From the NCBI GenBank assembly GCA_016716265.1, contig JADJWQ010000006.1, positions 2,259,501 through 2,323,500 of the forward strand: a DNA stretch of 64,000 bases. Reading direction: 5' to 3'. The notes below the pieces were generated by a model, which was not told where the DNA came from, made no database searches, and worked only from the letters and a program-made list of their open reading frames with translations. This DNA is from Planctomycetota bacterium (GTDB taxonomy: Bacteria > Planctomycetota > UBA1135 > UBA2386). Position numbers and translations under genes: made by a program. Numbering within the stretch: the first letter of the stretch is position 1; each line of letters begins with the position of its first letter. Below are positions 37,240 through 46,257 of the stretch, piece by piece.

Positions 37240-40200
37240 ATGTCCGCTGACTCTCCCGCCCGGCTCGGCGCGTTCGAGCGCCTGCTGTCGCGCTCCGCGG
37301 CGCGCACCGTGTACGTGCGCCAGGATGCCGATGGCAGCGCGCAGGTCGTGAAGCGCTTCGAGCGCGGCTCGCCCGACGACGCCAGGCGGGAGTTCGAGCT
37401 CGGGCGGCTGGCGGCCGGCGCGGGCCTCGTCGAGTTCGTCGCGCTGGAGACCTGCCCGGACACGCGGCGGCCGATGGTCGTCACCACGCAGGCGCCGGGC
37501 GTCGACCTCGGCCGGCGGCTCCGCCGCGACGGCCCGCCGCTGCCGTCGCTCGCGCTCGCGTGGGCCGAGCACCTCGCGCAGACGCTCGCCCGGCTCGCCG
37601 CGATCCGCCGGCCGGAGGCGCCGCTCGGCGTCGTGCACGGCGACGTCAAGCCGTCGAATCTGCTGGTCGACGACGGTGCCGAGCGGCGCGTCACGCTGAT
37701 CGACTTCGAGCACGCCGCGCTCGCCGCGCCGGGCGGCCACGCGGCCGGGACGTTCACGGGCGGCACCCACGGCTACGCGCCGCCGGAGGCCTACACCGGC
37801 GCGATGCCGACCGCCGCGTTCGACGTGTTCGCGTTCGGCTGCGTGCTGCACGAGCTGCTGCTCGGCCGCCGCGCGCTGCGCACGCCGCGCGACGGGAGCT
37901 TCGCGCGCGCGGCCGCGACCGGCGTCGACGCCGCGGCCCTCGACGGCCTGCCCGCCGACCTCGCCGAGCTGCTGCTGCAGTGCCTCGCTCCCGAGCCGGC
38001 CGCGCGCCCCCCGGTCGCCTCGCTCGCCGCGCGCGTCGCGACGTGCGCGCCGGGCGTCGACGCCGCGCTCGCCGACCTGGTCGCGTGGCAGCGCGGCGAC
38101 CTCGCCGGCGGCGAGCGCCTCGCGGCCGCGGCGACCGGCGCAGTGCAGCGCCGCTGGTCGCGCCGCCGCGCGGTAGCGGGCCGCCTCGCGCCGCTGCCGG
38201 ACGTCTCGACGTCGTCGCTCGACGCGGCCGGGCTCGGCCGCCGCGCGCGCCGGCTGTGCGCGCGGCTGCGCTGGTTCCCGCGCCACGAGCGCCTGCGCGC
38301 CGACCGCGAGACCGCGCACCGCACGCTCGACGCGCTGCTGCGCGGCACGCCCGAGCAGATCGCCGAGCTGGTCGAACGCGGCCGGCTCGACCTCGCCCGC
38401 CGCGTCCTCGACGGCGTCGACGAGGCGCTCCGTCACCTCGGGCCGCCGCCGGCCTCGCTCGCGCCGAGCGACCGCGCCCCGCACGTCACCGACCGCGACC
38501 CGCTGACGCTCCTGTCGGCCAGCCGCCGCGACCTCGAGCGCGAGGCGAGCGAGATCGAGGGCGCGCGCCGCGACCTGGCCGCGGCGATCGCCCGGCTCGA
38601 CCTGCGCGCGGCACGCACGGTCGTCGAGACGATCGTCCGCCACCACGGCGGCTCGCGCACCTGGGTCGCCGAGCTGCGCGACCGGCTGCTGCGCTTCGAG
38701 TTCTACGCCGAGCGCGTGCAGCGCCGCACGCGCGCGGTCGACGCGCTGCGCGAGCTGTCCGATGCACTCGATCTCGGCGCGCGCCTCGAGCGCGTCGACG
38801 AGCTGCGCCGCACGCTGGCCCGCGCACTGGCGAGCGCCGGCACCGCCGCCGACGCGGCGACCGACGGCGATCCCGGCGACGAGGACGCGCGCACCCGCCC
38901 GCTGCTCGGCGCGCTGCGCGACGTGCTGCGCGACTTCCCCGAGCTGGAGCCGCGGCTCGCGCCGGTGCGCGAGGAGCTGCTGGCGTTCTGCGCCACGGCG
39001 ACCGACCGCGCCTGGGAGCTGGCCGCCGACGCCGAGGCGAAGCTGGTGCGACCACCGATCCCGATCCGCCCGCTCGAGACGCAGCTCGTGCGGCTCGACA
39101 CGCTGCTGCACGCCGACGTGATCGTCGACCGCGACGGGCACACGCGCATCGAGCTGGTCGACGAGGTCGAGAGCCTGCGTGCGCGCGTCGAGGAGGCCCG
39201 CTCCGCCCGCGACCGCATTGCGCGCGGCGCGCAGGAGGCGATGGACCGCGGTCACCTGACCACCGCGATCTTCGACATGGAGCGCGCCGTCGACCGCTTT
39301 GCGGCGACCGAGGACGAGGCCGACCGCGAGCACGATCTGGCACGCCAGTTCGAGGAGGCGAAGCGCCGCAAGCGCGAGGTCGAGGAGGCCCTGCAGCGGA
39401 ACCACCGCCTGGCGGCACGCTGCGCCGCGGTGCTCGCCGATCCGCAGGCCGGCAGCGCCGCACGCATCGCCGCGCTGCAGGAGCGCGAGACGGTGCTCGC
39501 CTACCTGTGCCGCGGCCTGCCCGCCGACCGCGCAGCGCCGTTCCAGGACGACCTGCGCGCCGTGCACGCGGGGCTGCTGCGCGAGACCGGCATCGACGGC
39601 GAAGCCCGGTTGCGGCAGGAGCGCGATCCGCGGCGACGCCTCGCGATCGCCCGCGAGGTGCTCGACTCGATCCGCCACCTGACCCCCGAGGCCGGCCTCG
39701 CCCGCGAGGACGCCGCCCCGGCCCGCGAGCTGCTCGACACCTGGCGCGCGCACTGCGATGCCGAGACCGCGCGCTGCCGGGCGCTCGACGCGCGCGCCGC
39801 GCGCCGCGGCCCGAGCCTGTCCGAACGGCTCGGCAACGCGGTGGCGCGGCTCACGCGCGGCCGGCGCCCGCAGGCGCACCCGGAGGCCGCGCTCGGCGAC
39901 CCCGAGCCGCTCCGCGTCCAGGCCGACCAGCTCGCGTTCGACGCCGACGCCGCGCTGCGCCGGCTGCGCGCGTTCGCCGCCCGCCTGCGGCAGGCGGGTG
40001 CCGCGGCCGCCGCCGACGACGCGCTGCGCCTGCTCGACGCGGTGCGCGCCGACGACGGCGCGCTGCCGCCGTGGGCGGAGGTCGCGGCGGCCGGCGACGA
40101 CTTCGCCAGCGCCGCCGAGCTCGCCGCCGCCGACGACCTGCGCCGGCAATGCGATCGTTTCCGCGAGCGCGCGCTGCGCACGGCGTTCGCGGTGCGCGTC

Positions 40201-40314
40201 GCGGCGCGCCAGCCCGGGCTCGACGCCGGGCTGCTGCGGCGCGACGCCGCGCTGCGCCGCTCGCTGTCGGTCGAGGACGCCGACGTGCTGACGCGCTTCC
40301 TCGAGCTCGGCTGA
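37240..40314 (+). CDS. Atypical Ser/Thr kinase with long helical C-terminus
   Basis: A protein of 1024 residues. The N-terminal 290 residues are kinase-like but unusual: the glycine-rich loop is degenerate (RSAARTVYVRQDADG), the ATP lysine is present (QVVKRF, about residue 38), the catalytic loop is HGDVKPSNLL (D about 135) instead of HRD, and the metal motif is DFE (LIDFEHA) rather than DFG. APE-like (YAPPEAYTG) and DVFAFGCVLHELLL segments follow. The remaining 730 residues are Arg/Glu/Ala-rich and predicted helical or coiled coil, with no membrane span, so it is probably cytoplasmic. Its likely partner is the divergent FHA-sigma54 activator. The ATG at 37240 was chosen because upstream open frame is antisense to that activator. 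Confidence 0.75.
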   Translation: MSADSPARLGAFERLLSRSAARTVYVRQDADGSAQVVKRFERGSPDDARREFELGRLAAGAGLVEFVALETCPDTRRPMVVTTQAPGVDLGRRLRRDGPPLPSLALAWAEHLAQTLARLAAIRRPEAPLGVVHGDVKPSNLLVDDGAERRVTLIDFEHAALAAPGGHAAGTFTGGTHGYAPPEAYTGAMPTAAFDVFAFGCVLHELLLGRRALRTPRDGSFARAAATGVDAAALDGLPADLAELLLQCLAPEPAARPPVASLAARVATCAPGVDAALADLVAWQRGDLAGGERLAAAATGAVQRRWSRRRAVAGRLAPLPDVSTSSLDAAGLGRRARRLCARLRWFPRHERLRADRETAHRTLDALLRGTPEQIAELVERGRLDLARRVLDGVDEALRHLGPPPASLAPSDRAPHVTDRDPLTLLSASRRDLEREASEIEGARRDLAAAIARLDLRAARTVVETIVRHHGGSRTWVAELRDRLLRFEFYAERVQRRTRAVDALRELSDALDLGARLERVDELRRTLARALASAGTAADAATDGDPGDEDARTRPLLGALRDVLRDFPELEPRLAPVREELLAFCATATDRAWELAADAEAKLVRPPIPIRPLETQLVRLDTLLHADVIVDRDGHTRIELVDEVESLRARVEEARSARDRIARGAQEAMDRGHLTTAIFDMERAVDRFAATEDEADREHDLARQFEEAKRRKREVEEALQRNHRLAARCAAVLADPQAGSAARIAALQERETVLAYLCRGLPADRAAPFQDDLRAVHAGLLRETGIDGEARLRQERDPRRRLAIAREVLDSIRHLTPEAGLAREDAAPARELLDTWRAHCDAETARCRALDARAARRGPSLSERLGNAVARLTRGRRPQAHPEAALGDPEPLRVQADQLAFDADAALRRLRAFAARLRQAGAAAAADDALRLLDAVRADDGALPPWAEVAAAGDDFASAAELAAADDLRRQCDRFRERALRTAFAVRVAARQPGLDAGLLRRDAALRRSLSVEDADVLTRFLELG

Positions 40315-40322
40315 CGCGCGCG

Positions 40323-41294
40323 TCAGGCGAGCGGCGGCGGCAGGTCCGCGACCCGCAGCGCGCCGCCGTCGCGTGGCAGCGCATCGGTGACGACGACGCG
40401 CAGCGAGTCCGGCAGCGCGACACCGGCCTGCGCGAGCCAGCCGGTCAGCGAGCGCGCCGACACGACGCGCGAGCGGATCGCCCGCGCCACCAGCCCGCCG
40501 AGCCAGTCGCGCGCCGCGGCGTCGGGGGCGAGCGCGACGCCGAGCACGCCGCCGTCCTCGCGCACGACGACGCCGGGCAGTGCGCGATCGGAGCCGCCGG
40601 GCACGCCGAGCCGCAGCCGCACCGCCGCACCGTGCAGCGCGCCGTGCAGGCCGGCTGGCGCGACGAGGCCGATGCCGGTCGCCGAGATGTCGAGGGTGCG
40701 CGTCGCGTGGCCGACGCCGGCAGGGTCGGTCAGCGTGCACGCGACGTCGAGCGCGATGCGCGGTGCCGGCCCGGCCGGGAACGGCTCCGGCTCGGCGGCG
40801 GCCTGCTCGTGCTGCTCCGCACACTCGTGGATCAGCCGCACCAGTGCGGCGCGCTCGTCCCAGTTGCCCGCGAACGAGATGCCGACGTCGCGGCCGGCCT
40901 GCCAGCAGACCACGCCGAGCCAGCCCTCGACGCCGCCGGCGAGCGCCGCCGGCTCGACGTTCGCCTGCACCGCCGCACCGACCGGCGGCGGCACCGAATC
41001 GACGCGGACCCGCAGGCCGTCGAACGACACGTCGACGAGCTGGCCGGGGTGCTCGCGGCCGTCGTCCTCGACCAACAGGCACGGGCCGCGCGCCGGCACG
41101 CGCAGCGACGCGCGCTCGGGCACGACCCAGGCGACCACCGCGGCCCCGCCGCCGGGCACGCCGGCGGTCTCGGCGGGCACCTCGGCGACGTGCACCTCGG
41201 CGAGGCACGGGTGCTCGCGCAGCGCGGCGGCGAGCGCGTCGAGACTGTCCTGCGGCATCGTGGCGACCACGGGGTTGTCGGCGGCGGCGTTCAT
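40323..41294 (-). CDS. PilZ-like domain protein, probable
   Basis: A protein of 323 residues. Two segments resemble PilZ beta-barrels: ERASLRVPARGPCLLVEDDG followed by LVDVSFDGLRVRVDSV, and a second with TRTLDISATGIGLVAPAG then GAAVRLRLGVPGG. The D-x-S-x-x-G pattern after a basic stretch is typical for cyclic-di-GMP-binding PilZ domains, but the RxxxR motif is incomplete, so nucleotide binding is doubtful. The start could be ATG 41294 (MNAAADNPVV) or an upstream codon at 41333. It is convergent with the atypical kinase, 8 bp away. Confidence 0.5.
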   Translation of the reverse strand: MNAAADNPVVATMPQDSLDALAAALREHPCLAEVHVAEVPAETAGVPGGGAAVVAWVVPERASLRVPARGPCLLVEDDGREHPGQLVDVSFDGLRVRVDSVPPPVGAAVQANVEPAALAGGVEGWLGVVCWQAGRDVGISFAGNWDERAALVRLIHECAEQHEQAAAEPEPFPAGPAPRIALDVACTLTDPAGVGHATRTLDISATGIGLVAPAGLHGALHGAAVRLRLGVPGGSDRALPGVVVREDGGVLGVALAPDAAARDWLGGLVARAIRSRVVSARSLTGWLAQAGVALPDSLRVVVTDALPRDGGALRVADLPPPLA

Positions 41295-41372
41295 CGGCGG
41301 CTCGGTCCGTCGGTATCGATCGGCCGTCGCCACGGGCCGGGTTGACCGGATCGCCGCGCGCCGCCCGCCGCG

Positions 41373-42650
41373 TCAGCGCTCGCCGAGCGTGACGGAGAAG
41401 GTCTTCTCCTCGCCGTCGCGCCTCACGACCACCTCGACGACCTGCCCCGGGCGCAGCCCGCGCAGCACGTCGGTGTACTCCTCGACGTCGGCGATCGACT
41501 GGCCGTCGATCCGCACGATGACGTCGCCGGCCTGCAGGCCGGCGCGCTCGGCCGGGCCGTCGCCGCTCGCGCGCAGCGAGTCGATCCGCACGCCGTTCCC
41601 GCCGCCCTGGTAGTCCGGCATCAGGCCGAGCGCGGCGCGGCCGGCCGCGTGCACCGGCGCGGCGGGCGCTTCGGCGGTGGGTTCCTCGGCGGTGGGTTCC
41701 TCGGCGGTGGGTTCCTCGGCGGTGGGCTCGCCGGCGGTGGGCTCGCCGACAGCAGGCTCGTCGCCACCGCCCACCGCGTCGCCGGCCGGTGGCTGGGGGA
41801 TCTCCGGCTGCTCCGGCAGCGCCAGCACGAAGTCGTCGCCCTTGCGCTCGATGTTGGTGGCCGCGCGGATGCCGACCACGCCGATCGCCAGCTCGGGCCG
41901 GCGCCACATCACGCGCGCGACGGTGCCGAGGCGGTCGCGGGAGTGGAACTCGCCATTGACGTGCACGACCAATGGGCGCGGGGTCCGGGAGTCGAGCGCG
42001 GCGAGGATCGACTCGGCCATCGTGTCGTCCTTGGCACACTGCGCCTCGTAGAAGCTGAACATCATGTCCGCGGCGCCGTTGCCGTGGTCGCCCATCGCGG
42101 CCTGGAACTCGGCCCAATAGGCGTCCTTCGGCGCGCTGGTCTCGCGCGGCCCCCACTCGGAGGCGGCGAGCGACGCGACGCCCTCGCGGCTGACCTTCTT
42201 GGCGACCTCGCGCGGCAGGTTCGCGGCGATCACCGGGATGCCGTGCGCCTTGCAGAACTCGACCATCGGCCGGTAGTGCTCGGCGTAGTTGCCCCAGGGC
42301 CGCGCGTCAGCGAGGAACTCGGCCTCGTCGATCTGCCCGTGCAGGTAGTCGTCGAGCACCGATTGCACGTCGCGCTCGAACATCTCCATCGACAGCACGA
42401 GTCCCGGCCGCTCCGCGTAGAGCAGCCGCAGGATCTGCTGGTGCTGCAGGTGCGCGAGGTCGTTGTCGTGGAATTCGCCGAGGAACACGACGTCGCGCTT
42501 CGCCAGCTCCTTCGCGAGCCCCACCAGGTCGGCGGTCACCGGGTCGGGGTCGCTTGCGGGCATCGACGAGCAGCCGGTCATCGAGAAGGCCAGGCCGGCG
42601 AGCAGCAGCGCGCGGGCGCCGGCCGAACGGGAGCAGGAGAGGCGCGACAT
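41373..42650 (-). CDS. ChaN-family lipoprotein fused to a PDZ domain
   Basis: A protein of 425 residues. Lipoprotein signal LLLAGLAFSMTGC-SS. The ChaN (haem-binding Cofac_haem_bdg) domain covers about residues 40-270: VVFLGEFHDNDLAHLQHQQI, LSMEMFERDVQSVLDDYLHG and LVVHVNGEFHSRDRLGTVAR. A linker with pentapeptide repeats (EEPTA/GEPTA) follows, then a PDZ domain (IDSLRASGDGPAERAGLQAG, DVIVRIDGQSIADVEEYTDV) at the C-terminus. ChaN homologues bind haem in iron acquisition; the PDZ suggests an interaction with another envelope protein. It is divergent from xth, 56 bp away. Confidence 0.85.
   Translation of the reverse strand: MSRLSCSRSAGARALLLAGLAFSMTGCSSMPASDPDPVTADLVGLAKELAKRDVVFLGEFHDNDLAHLQHQQILRLLYAERPGLVLSMEMFERDVQSVLDDYLHGQIDEAEFLADARPWGNYAEHYRPMVEFCKAHGIPVIAANLPREVAKKVSREGVASLAASEWGPRETSAPKDAYWAEFQAAMGDHGNGAADMMFSFYEAQCAKDDTMAESILAALDSRTPRPLVVHVNGEFHSRDRLGTVARVMWRRPELAIGVVGIRAATNIERKGDDFVLALPEQPEIPQPPAGDAVGGGDEPAVGEPTAGEPTAEEPTAEEPTAEEPTAEAPAAPVHAAGRAALGLMPDYQGGGNGVRIDSLRASGDGPAERAGLQAGDVIVRIDGQSIADVEEYTDVLRGLRPGQVVEVVVRRDGEEKTFSVTLGER
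41671..41760. repeat. 15-bp tandem repeats coding for an (E/G)EPTA linker
   Basis: About six 15-bp units (plus strand GCGGTGGGTTCCTCG and the variant ...GGCTCGCCG) encode the flexible linker between the ChaN and PDZ domains of the lipoprotein. The near-identity of neighbouring units suggests recent slippage, so linker length may vary between strains. Confidence 0.85.
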
Positions 42651-42706
42651 CGGCCGCAGCGTAGGCCCGGCGTTGCCCCGACGCCAGCGAGCGCGATGAT
42701 CCGGCC

Positions 42707-43477
42707 ATGCGGATCGCCACGTGGAACGTGAACTCGGTGCGCGCCCGGCTGCCGCGGCTCGTGCCCTGGCTCGAGGAGCACGCGCCCGACCTCGTGTGCC
42801 TGCAGGAGACCAAGGTCGTCGACGAGCAGTTCCCGCGCGAGTATCTCGAGGACCAGGGCTACGACGTCGAGGTGTTCGGACAGAAGACCTACAACGGCGT
42901 CGCGCTGCTGTCGCGCCACCGCATGGAGGCGGTCGTGCGCGGCTTCCCCGACGACGCCGACGACGCGCAGCGCCGCGTCATCGGCTGCCAGCTCGGTGAC
43001 TGGCAGATCCTGAACCTCTACGTGCCGAACGGCGCCGAGGTCGGCAGCGACAAGTACGCGTTCAAGCTCGACTGGCTCCGCCGCCTGCGGCGGTTCCTCG
43101 ACGACCGCTACGACCCGGCCGGCAAGCTCGTCGTCACCGGCGACTTCAACATCACGTTCGACGACCGCGACGTCTACGACCCCGAGCTGTGGCGCGAGCG
43201 GATCCTGTGCTCGACCCCCGAGCGCGACGCCCTCGCCGCCGTCATGGACTTCGGCCTCGTCGACGCGCTACGCCACCTCGACGATTCGCCCGGCATCTAC
43301 ACCTGGTGGGACATGCGCGGCGGCGCGTTCCCCAAGGACCAGGGCCTGCGCATCGACCACGTGCTCGTCACGCGCCCGGCGCTCGACGCATTGCGCGCGG
43401 TGACCGTCGACCGTGACGCCCGCGCCGGTAAATCGCCGTCCGACCACGCGCCGGTCGTCGCCTCGTTCGACGCGTGA
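42707..43477 (+). CDS. xth: Exodeoxyribonuclease III (AP endonuclease)
   Basis: A protein of 256 residues, normal for the ExoIII/XthA family of base-excision repair enzymes. Motifs: RIATWNVNSVRARL, LVCLQETKVVDEQFP (catalytic Glu), ILNLYVPNGAEVGSDKY, KLVVTGDFNITFDDRDVYD (Asp/Asn pair), GLRIDHVLVT and the final SDHAPVVASFD with catalytic Asp-His. It cuts DNA 5' of abasic sites and has 3'-exonuclease activity. It is a stand-alone gene divergent from the ChaN lipoprotein. Confidence 0.93.
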   Translation: MRIATWNVNSVRARLPRLVPWLEEHAPDLVCLQETKVVDEQFPREYLEDQGYDVEVFGQKTYNGVALLSRHRMEAVVRGFPDDADDAQRRVIGCQLGDWQILNLYVPNGAEVGSDKYAFKLDWLRRLRRFLDDRYDPAGKLVVTGDFNITFDDRDVYDPELWRERILCSTPERDALAAVMDFGLVDALRHLDDSPGIYTWWDMRGGAFPKDQGLRIDHVLVTRPALDALRAVTVDRDARAGKSPSDHAPVVASFDA

Positions 43478-43503
43478 CGCGGGACCCGCGACGGGGCGCC
43501 CGC

Positions 43504-44571
43504 CTACGCATCGCCGTCCCCGAGCAGTGGCTCCACCAGCTCGGCCGCCTGCGCCGTCTCGGGCCAGCGCGCGCGCACGCGGTCCAGCCCCCTGCGGACC
43601 TTGCGCGTCACCGCGGGTCCGGACGCGGCGAACGCCCGCGCGGCGGCTTCGAGATCGTCGGGCCGATCCTCGGCGAGGACCTCGAGCAGCAATGCGGCCT
43701 GGTGCAGGTCCTTGCCGCCCTTGGTCTGTTGAACGACCGAACGGGTCTGGCTGACGAATAGCACGAACAGCGCGAACCGGGCAGGCGACGGCACCACGAC
43801 GAGCGAGGCGGTCCTGCCGTCCACGACCAATGCCGGCTGCGCCTCGTGCATGACCAGCGACAGGTACTTGATCGGCGCCGCGGCCGCCTGGAAACGGGGC
43901 AGGAACACCGGCCTCACGTCGCGCTCGCCGCCCGGAGTGATCAGGTCGACGCGGAGCGTCTTGCCGCGCACGCGAAACGACGTCGACGGCTGGGTCGCGT
44001 CGAGCTGCGGGATCGGCACGAAGCCCATCTGCAGGGACTCGAGAGCCTTCGGCACGTCGGCCTGTGCACCCGGCACGGCGACCGACAGATGAGCCGCGAT
44101 GTCGATGTCCTGCGTCCGCCACGCAGCCCCCGGCCATCGCACACCGAGCAGGTTGCCCAGCACCAGGAAGCCATGGGAGCCGACGAGCACGGCTCCGCAG
44201 GCGAACAGCCCGGCGTCGGCGAGACCGCGTAGGACCCGCGCGGGGGCGTGCGGCGTCATCGCGACGTCGGCCGCGCGGAGCAAGGCCGCCAGCCGGGCCA
44301 CCTCCTCGAGGTCGCCCGCCTGTCGGGCCCGCCCGCGCTTGTAGCGTGCGACGATCGCGTCGATCGCCTCGCCGCGCGGCCCCACCGAGAACTGGCGCTT
44401 CCGCCCGCCTGGATCCGAGTACTGGAAGTAGACGTAGTCGAGACCCTTCACCGTCTTGACGGTGAAGGTGCCGGCGAGGTGGGACCAGTCTCGCTCGCTC
44501 TCGCGCGCGAGCAGCAGGGCGAGCAGCTCGGCGTGGAGCGTCTGCGCGTCCTCGGGGAGGCGGTCGGGCAT
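43504..44571 (-). CDS. GSU2403-like nucleotidyltransferase-fold protein
   Basis: A protein of 355 residues from ATG 44571. The nucleotidyltransferase signature is present: AVLVGSHGFLVLGNLLGVRW followed by TQDIDIAAHLSV (GS...DxD). The N-terminal helical part contains FTVKTVKGLDYVYFQYSDPG and the C-terminal part is helical. Genes of this family are strain-variable and occur in AbiEii-like contexts, so a toxin or defence role is possible but unproven. The start codon follows directly on a 14-bp palindrome (44573-44606), leaving no room for a Shine-Dalgarno sequence outside it. An upstream in-frame GTG at 44631 is the alternative start. Confidence 0.7.
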   Translation of the reverse strand: MPDRLPEDAQTLHAELLALLLARESERDWSHLAGTFTVKTVKGLDYVYFQYSDPGGRKRQFSVGPRGEAIDAIVARYKRGRARQAGDLEEVARLAALLRAADVAMTPHAPARVLRGLADAGLFACGAVLVGSHGFLVLGNLLGVRWPGAAWRTQDIDIAAHLSVAVPGAQADVPKALESLQMGFVPIPQLDATQPSTSFRVRGKTLRVDLITPGGERDVRPVFLPRFQAAAAPIKYLSLVMHEAQPALVVDGRTASLVVVPSPARFALFVLFVSQTRSVVQQTKGGKDLHQAALLLEVLAEDRPDDLEAAARAFAASGPAVTRKVRRGLDRVRARWPETAQAAELVEPLLGDGDA

Positions 44572-44572
44572 C

Positions 44573-44606
44573 GTTATACGCAGAGTAGCGGGACTCTGCG
44601 TATAAC
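44573..44606. promoter_or_regulatory. Perfect palindrome with 14-bp arms at a start codon: probable operator
   Basis: GTTATACGCAGAGT (44573-44586), a 6-nt spacer and its exact reverse complement (44593-44606) lie one base upstream of the ATG of the nucleotidyltransferase gene. The arms contain TATAC, so the palindrome may overlap the -10 box; a bound repressor would then block transcription. Spacing also suggests a leaderless or very short-leader mRNA. Confidence 0.65.
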
Positions 44607-44637
44607 TCCAGGCCGTCGCGGCCCCCGTCACCGCCGG

Positions 44638-45417
44638 TCACACGGGGTCGGTCGCTCCGGGCGCGCGGCGGCGGTAGAACGCCTGCAGGTGCGCGAACAC
44701 GGCGGGGTAGTGCCTGCGCAGCAGCGCCGGCGTCTCGAAGAACGCCTCGGTGAACACCGCGAAGCCCTCGGCCTCGTTCTCGGCCGCGTACGGGTCGATC
44801 GGTGGCTCCTGGCCGCGCGCCTCGCGGCGCGCGAGGTCGGCGCGCGCCGCCGCGAAGTCGCGCTCCCAGGCCGCGCGATCGTGGCCGGGCGGCAGCGGCG
44901 GCACGCCATTGTCGTCGCCGCTCGCCATGTCGAGGATGTGCGCGCACTCGTGCAATACGAGATTGCGGCCGTCGCACACCGCGCCGTCCTCCGACACGTC
45001 GTCCCAGTTCAACACGACCTGGCCCTCGTGCCAGGCCTCGCCCTCCATCTCCTCGGGGCCCTCGGTCACGATGCCGTGCTCGTCCTCGAAGCGGTGGTGG
45101 GTCGTGAAGCCCTCCGGGTAGAGCAGCACCCGCTTCAGGCCGGCGAACGCGTCGATGCCGCCGAGGTGCAGCACGAGCAGCGCCGCCTGCAGCGCGATCG
45201 TGCGCCGCATGACGTCGTCGACGACGAGCCCGCCGCAGCCCTCGAACGGCTTCTCGGCAGCGATCAGGATCGCGATGTCGACGAGGCGGTCGCGGTCCTC
45301 GCCGCGCACCCCGTCGAGCACCGGCAGATCCGCGGCGACCGCCTCCCAGGCGTCGCGCTGCGCGCGCCCCGCCGCGAGCGCGCGCGCGCGCCGCCGCCGT
45401 TTCAGCCAGTCGAACAC
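44638..45417 (-). CDS. mtfA: MtfA-family zinc peptidase
   Basis: A protein of 259 residues from GTG 45417 (VFDWLKRRRRARALAAG). It carries the zinc-binding HExxH in NLVLHECAHILDMASGD, with a downstream glutamate in ENEAEGFAVFTEAFFETP, and the family segments VLLYPEGFTT and GEAWHEGQVVLNWDDV. E. coli MtfA is a peptidase that also sequesters the Mlc repressor of sugar uptake; an Mlc partner is not visible here. It is divergent from the ABC transporter genes, 81 bp away. Confidence 0.85.
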   Translation of the reverse strand: MFDWLKRRRRARALAAGRAQRDAWEAVAADLPVLDGVRGEDRDRLVDIAILIAAEKPFEGCGGLVVDDVMRRTIALQAALLVLHLGGIDAFAGLKRVLLYPEGFTTHHRFEDEHGIVTEGPEEMEGEAWHEGQVVLNWDDVSEDGAVCDGRNLVLHECAHILDMASGDDNGVPPLPPGHDRAAWERDFAAARADLARREARGQEPPIDPYAAENEAEGFAVFTEAFFETPALLRRHYPAVFAHLQAFYRRRAPGATDPV

Positions 45418-45477
45418 GGCCGCGATGCTCGGCCGCAGCCGCCCGGACGCCAAGCGGTTTCCGGAGCGGGCGGCTGC

Positions 45478-45483
45478 TATCCT
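45478..45483 (+). promoter_or_regulatory. Candidate -10 box (TATCCT) for the ABC operon
   Basis: GCTATCCT lies 15 nt before the ATG at 45499, giving a leader of only about 9 nt. The same hexamer sits upstream of the fourth DGR kinase gene (59614-59619). Confidence 0.35.
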
Positions 45484-45498
45484 GTCCCGCCCTCTTCG

Positions 45499-46257
45499 AT
45501 GATCGAGACGCAGGCACTCACGCGGCGCTTCGGCCGCAACGACGCGGTCCTCGGTCTCGACCTGCGGATCGAGCCGGGCGAGATCTACGGGTTCCTGGGC
45601 CCGAACGGCGCCGGCAAGACGACGACGCTGCGGATGCTCGCCGGCCTGCTGCGCCCGACCGCCGGCACGATCCGGCTCGCCGGCCGCACCTGGCAGAGCG
45701 ACGAGCGCGCGCTGCGCCGGCTGATCGGCTTCGTGCCCGACACGCCGCCGCTGCACGACTTCCTGACCGGCCGACAACACGTCGATCTGGTCGCCGCGCT
45801 GTTCGACACGCCGCGCGAGCAGCGCGACGCCGACGCCGAGCGCCTGCTGCGCCGGCTCGACCTCGCCGACCGCGCACACGACCTGTGCAAGGGCTACTCG
45901 CAGGGCATGCGCAAGAAGATCCACCTCGCGGCGGTGCTCGCGACGCGGCCGCGCATCCTGCTGCTCGACGAGCCGACCACCGGCCTCGACCCGAAGAGCG
46001 TGCGGGTGCTGAAGGACCTGCTGCTCGCCTGCCGCGACGACGGCGCGACGGTGCTGCTCAGCACGCACGTGCTCGAGGTCGCCGAGGAGCTCAGCGACCG
46101 TATCGGCGTGATCGCGCACGGCCGGCTGCGCGCCGAGGGCACGATGGCCGAGCTGCGCGCGCGGCGCGGCGGCGGCGACGACGAGTCGCTGGAGCGGATC
46201 CTGCTCGGGCTGATCGACGAGTCGGAGGGCGGGGATGCTCAGGCTGCTGGCCGCTGA
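45499..46257 (+). CDS. ABC transporter ATP-binding protein
   Basis: A protein of 252 residues. Walker A GPNGAGKTTT, Q-loop region RRLIGFVPDTPPLHDFLTGR, signature YSQGMRKKIHLAAVLA, Walker B ILLLDEPTTGLDP and H-loop LLSTHVLEVAEEL are all present. The class is that of drug/polymer exporters (CcmA type). Its 3' end overlaps the permease gene by 23 bp, so the pair forms an operon for one exporter. The substrate is unknown. Confidence 0.92.
   Translation: MIETQALTRRFGRNDAVLGLDLRIEPGEIYGFLGPNGAGKTTTLRMLAGLLRPTAGTIRLAGRTWQSDERALRRLIGFVPDTPPLHDFLTGRQHVDLVAALFDTPREQRDADAERLLRRLDLADRAHDLCKGYSQGMRKKIHLAAVLATRPRILLLDEPTTGLDPKSVRVLKDLLLACRDDGATVLLSTHVLEVAEELSDRIGVIAHGRLRAEGTMAELRARRGGGDDESLERILLGLIDESEGGDAQAAGR

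Noticed and set aside
37180..42156. 1658-residue open frame on the minus strand across the atypical kinase gene
   Set aside because: It is a shadow frame: repetitive Arg/Gly/Ala with no domain, opposite a kinase with recognisable catalytic motifs, and it crosses the gene boundary to the PilZ-like and ChaN genes.
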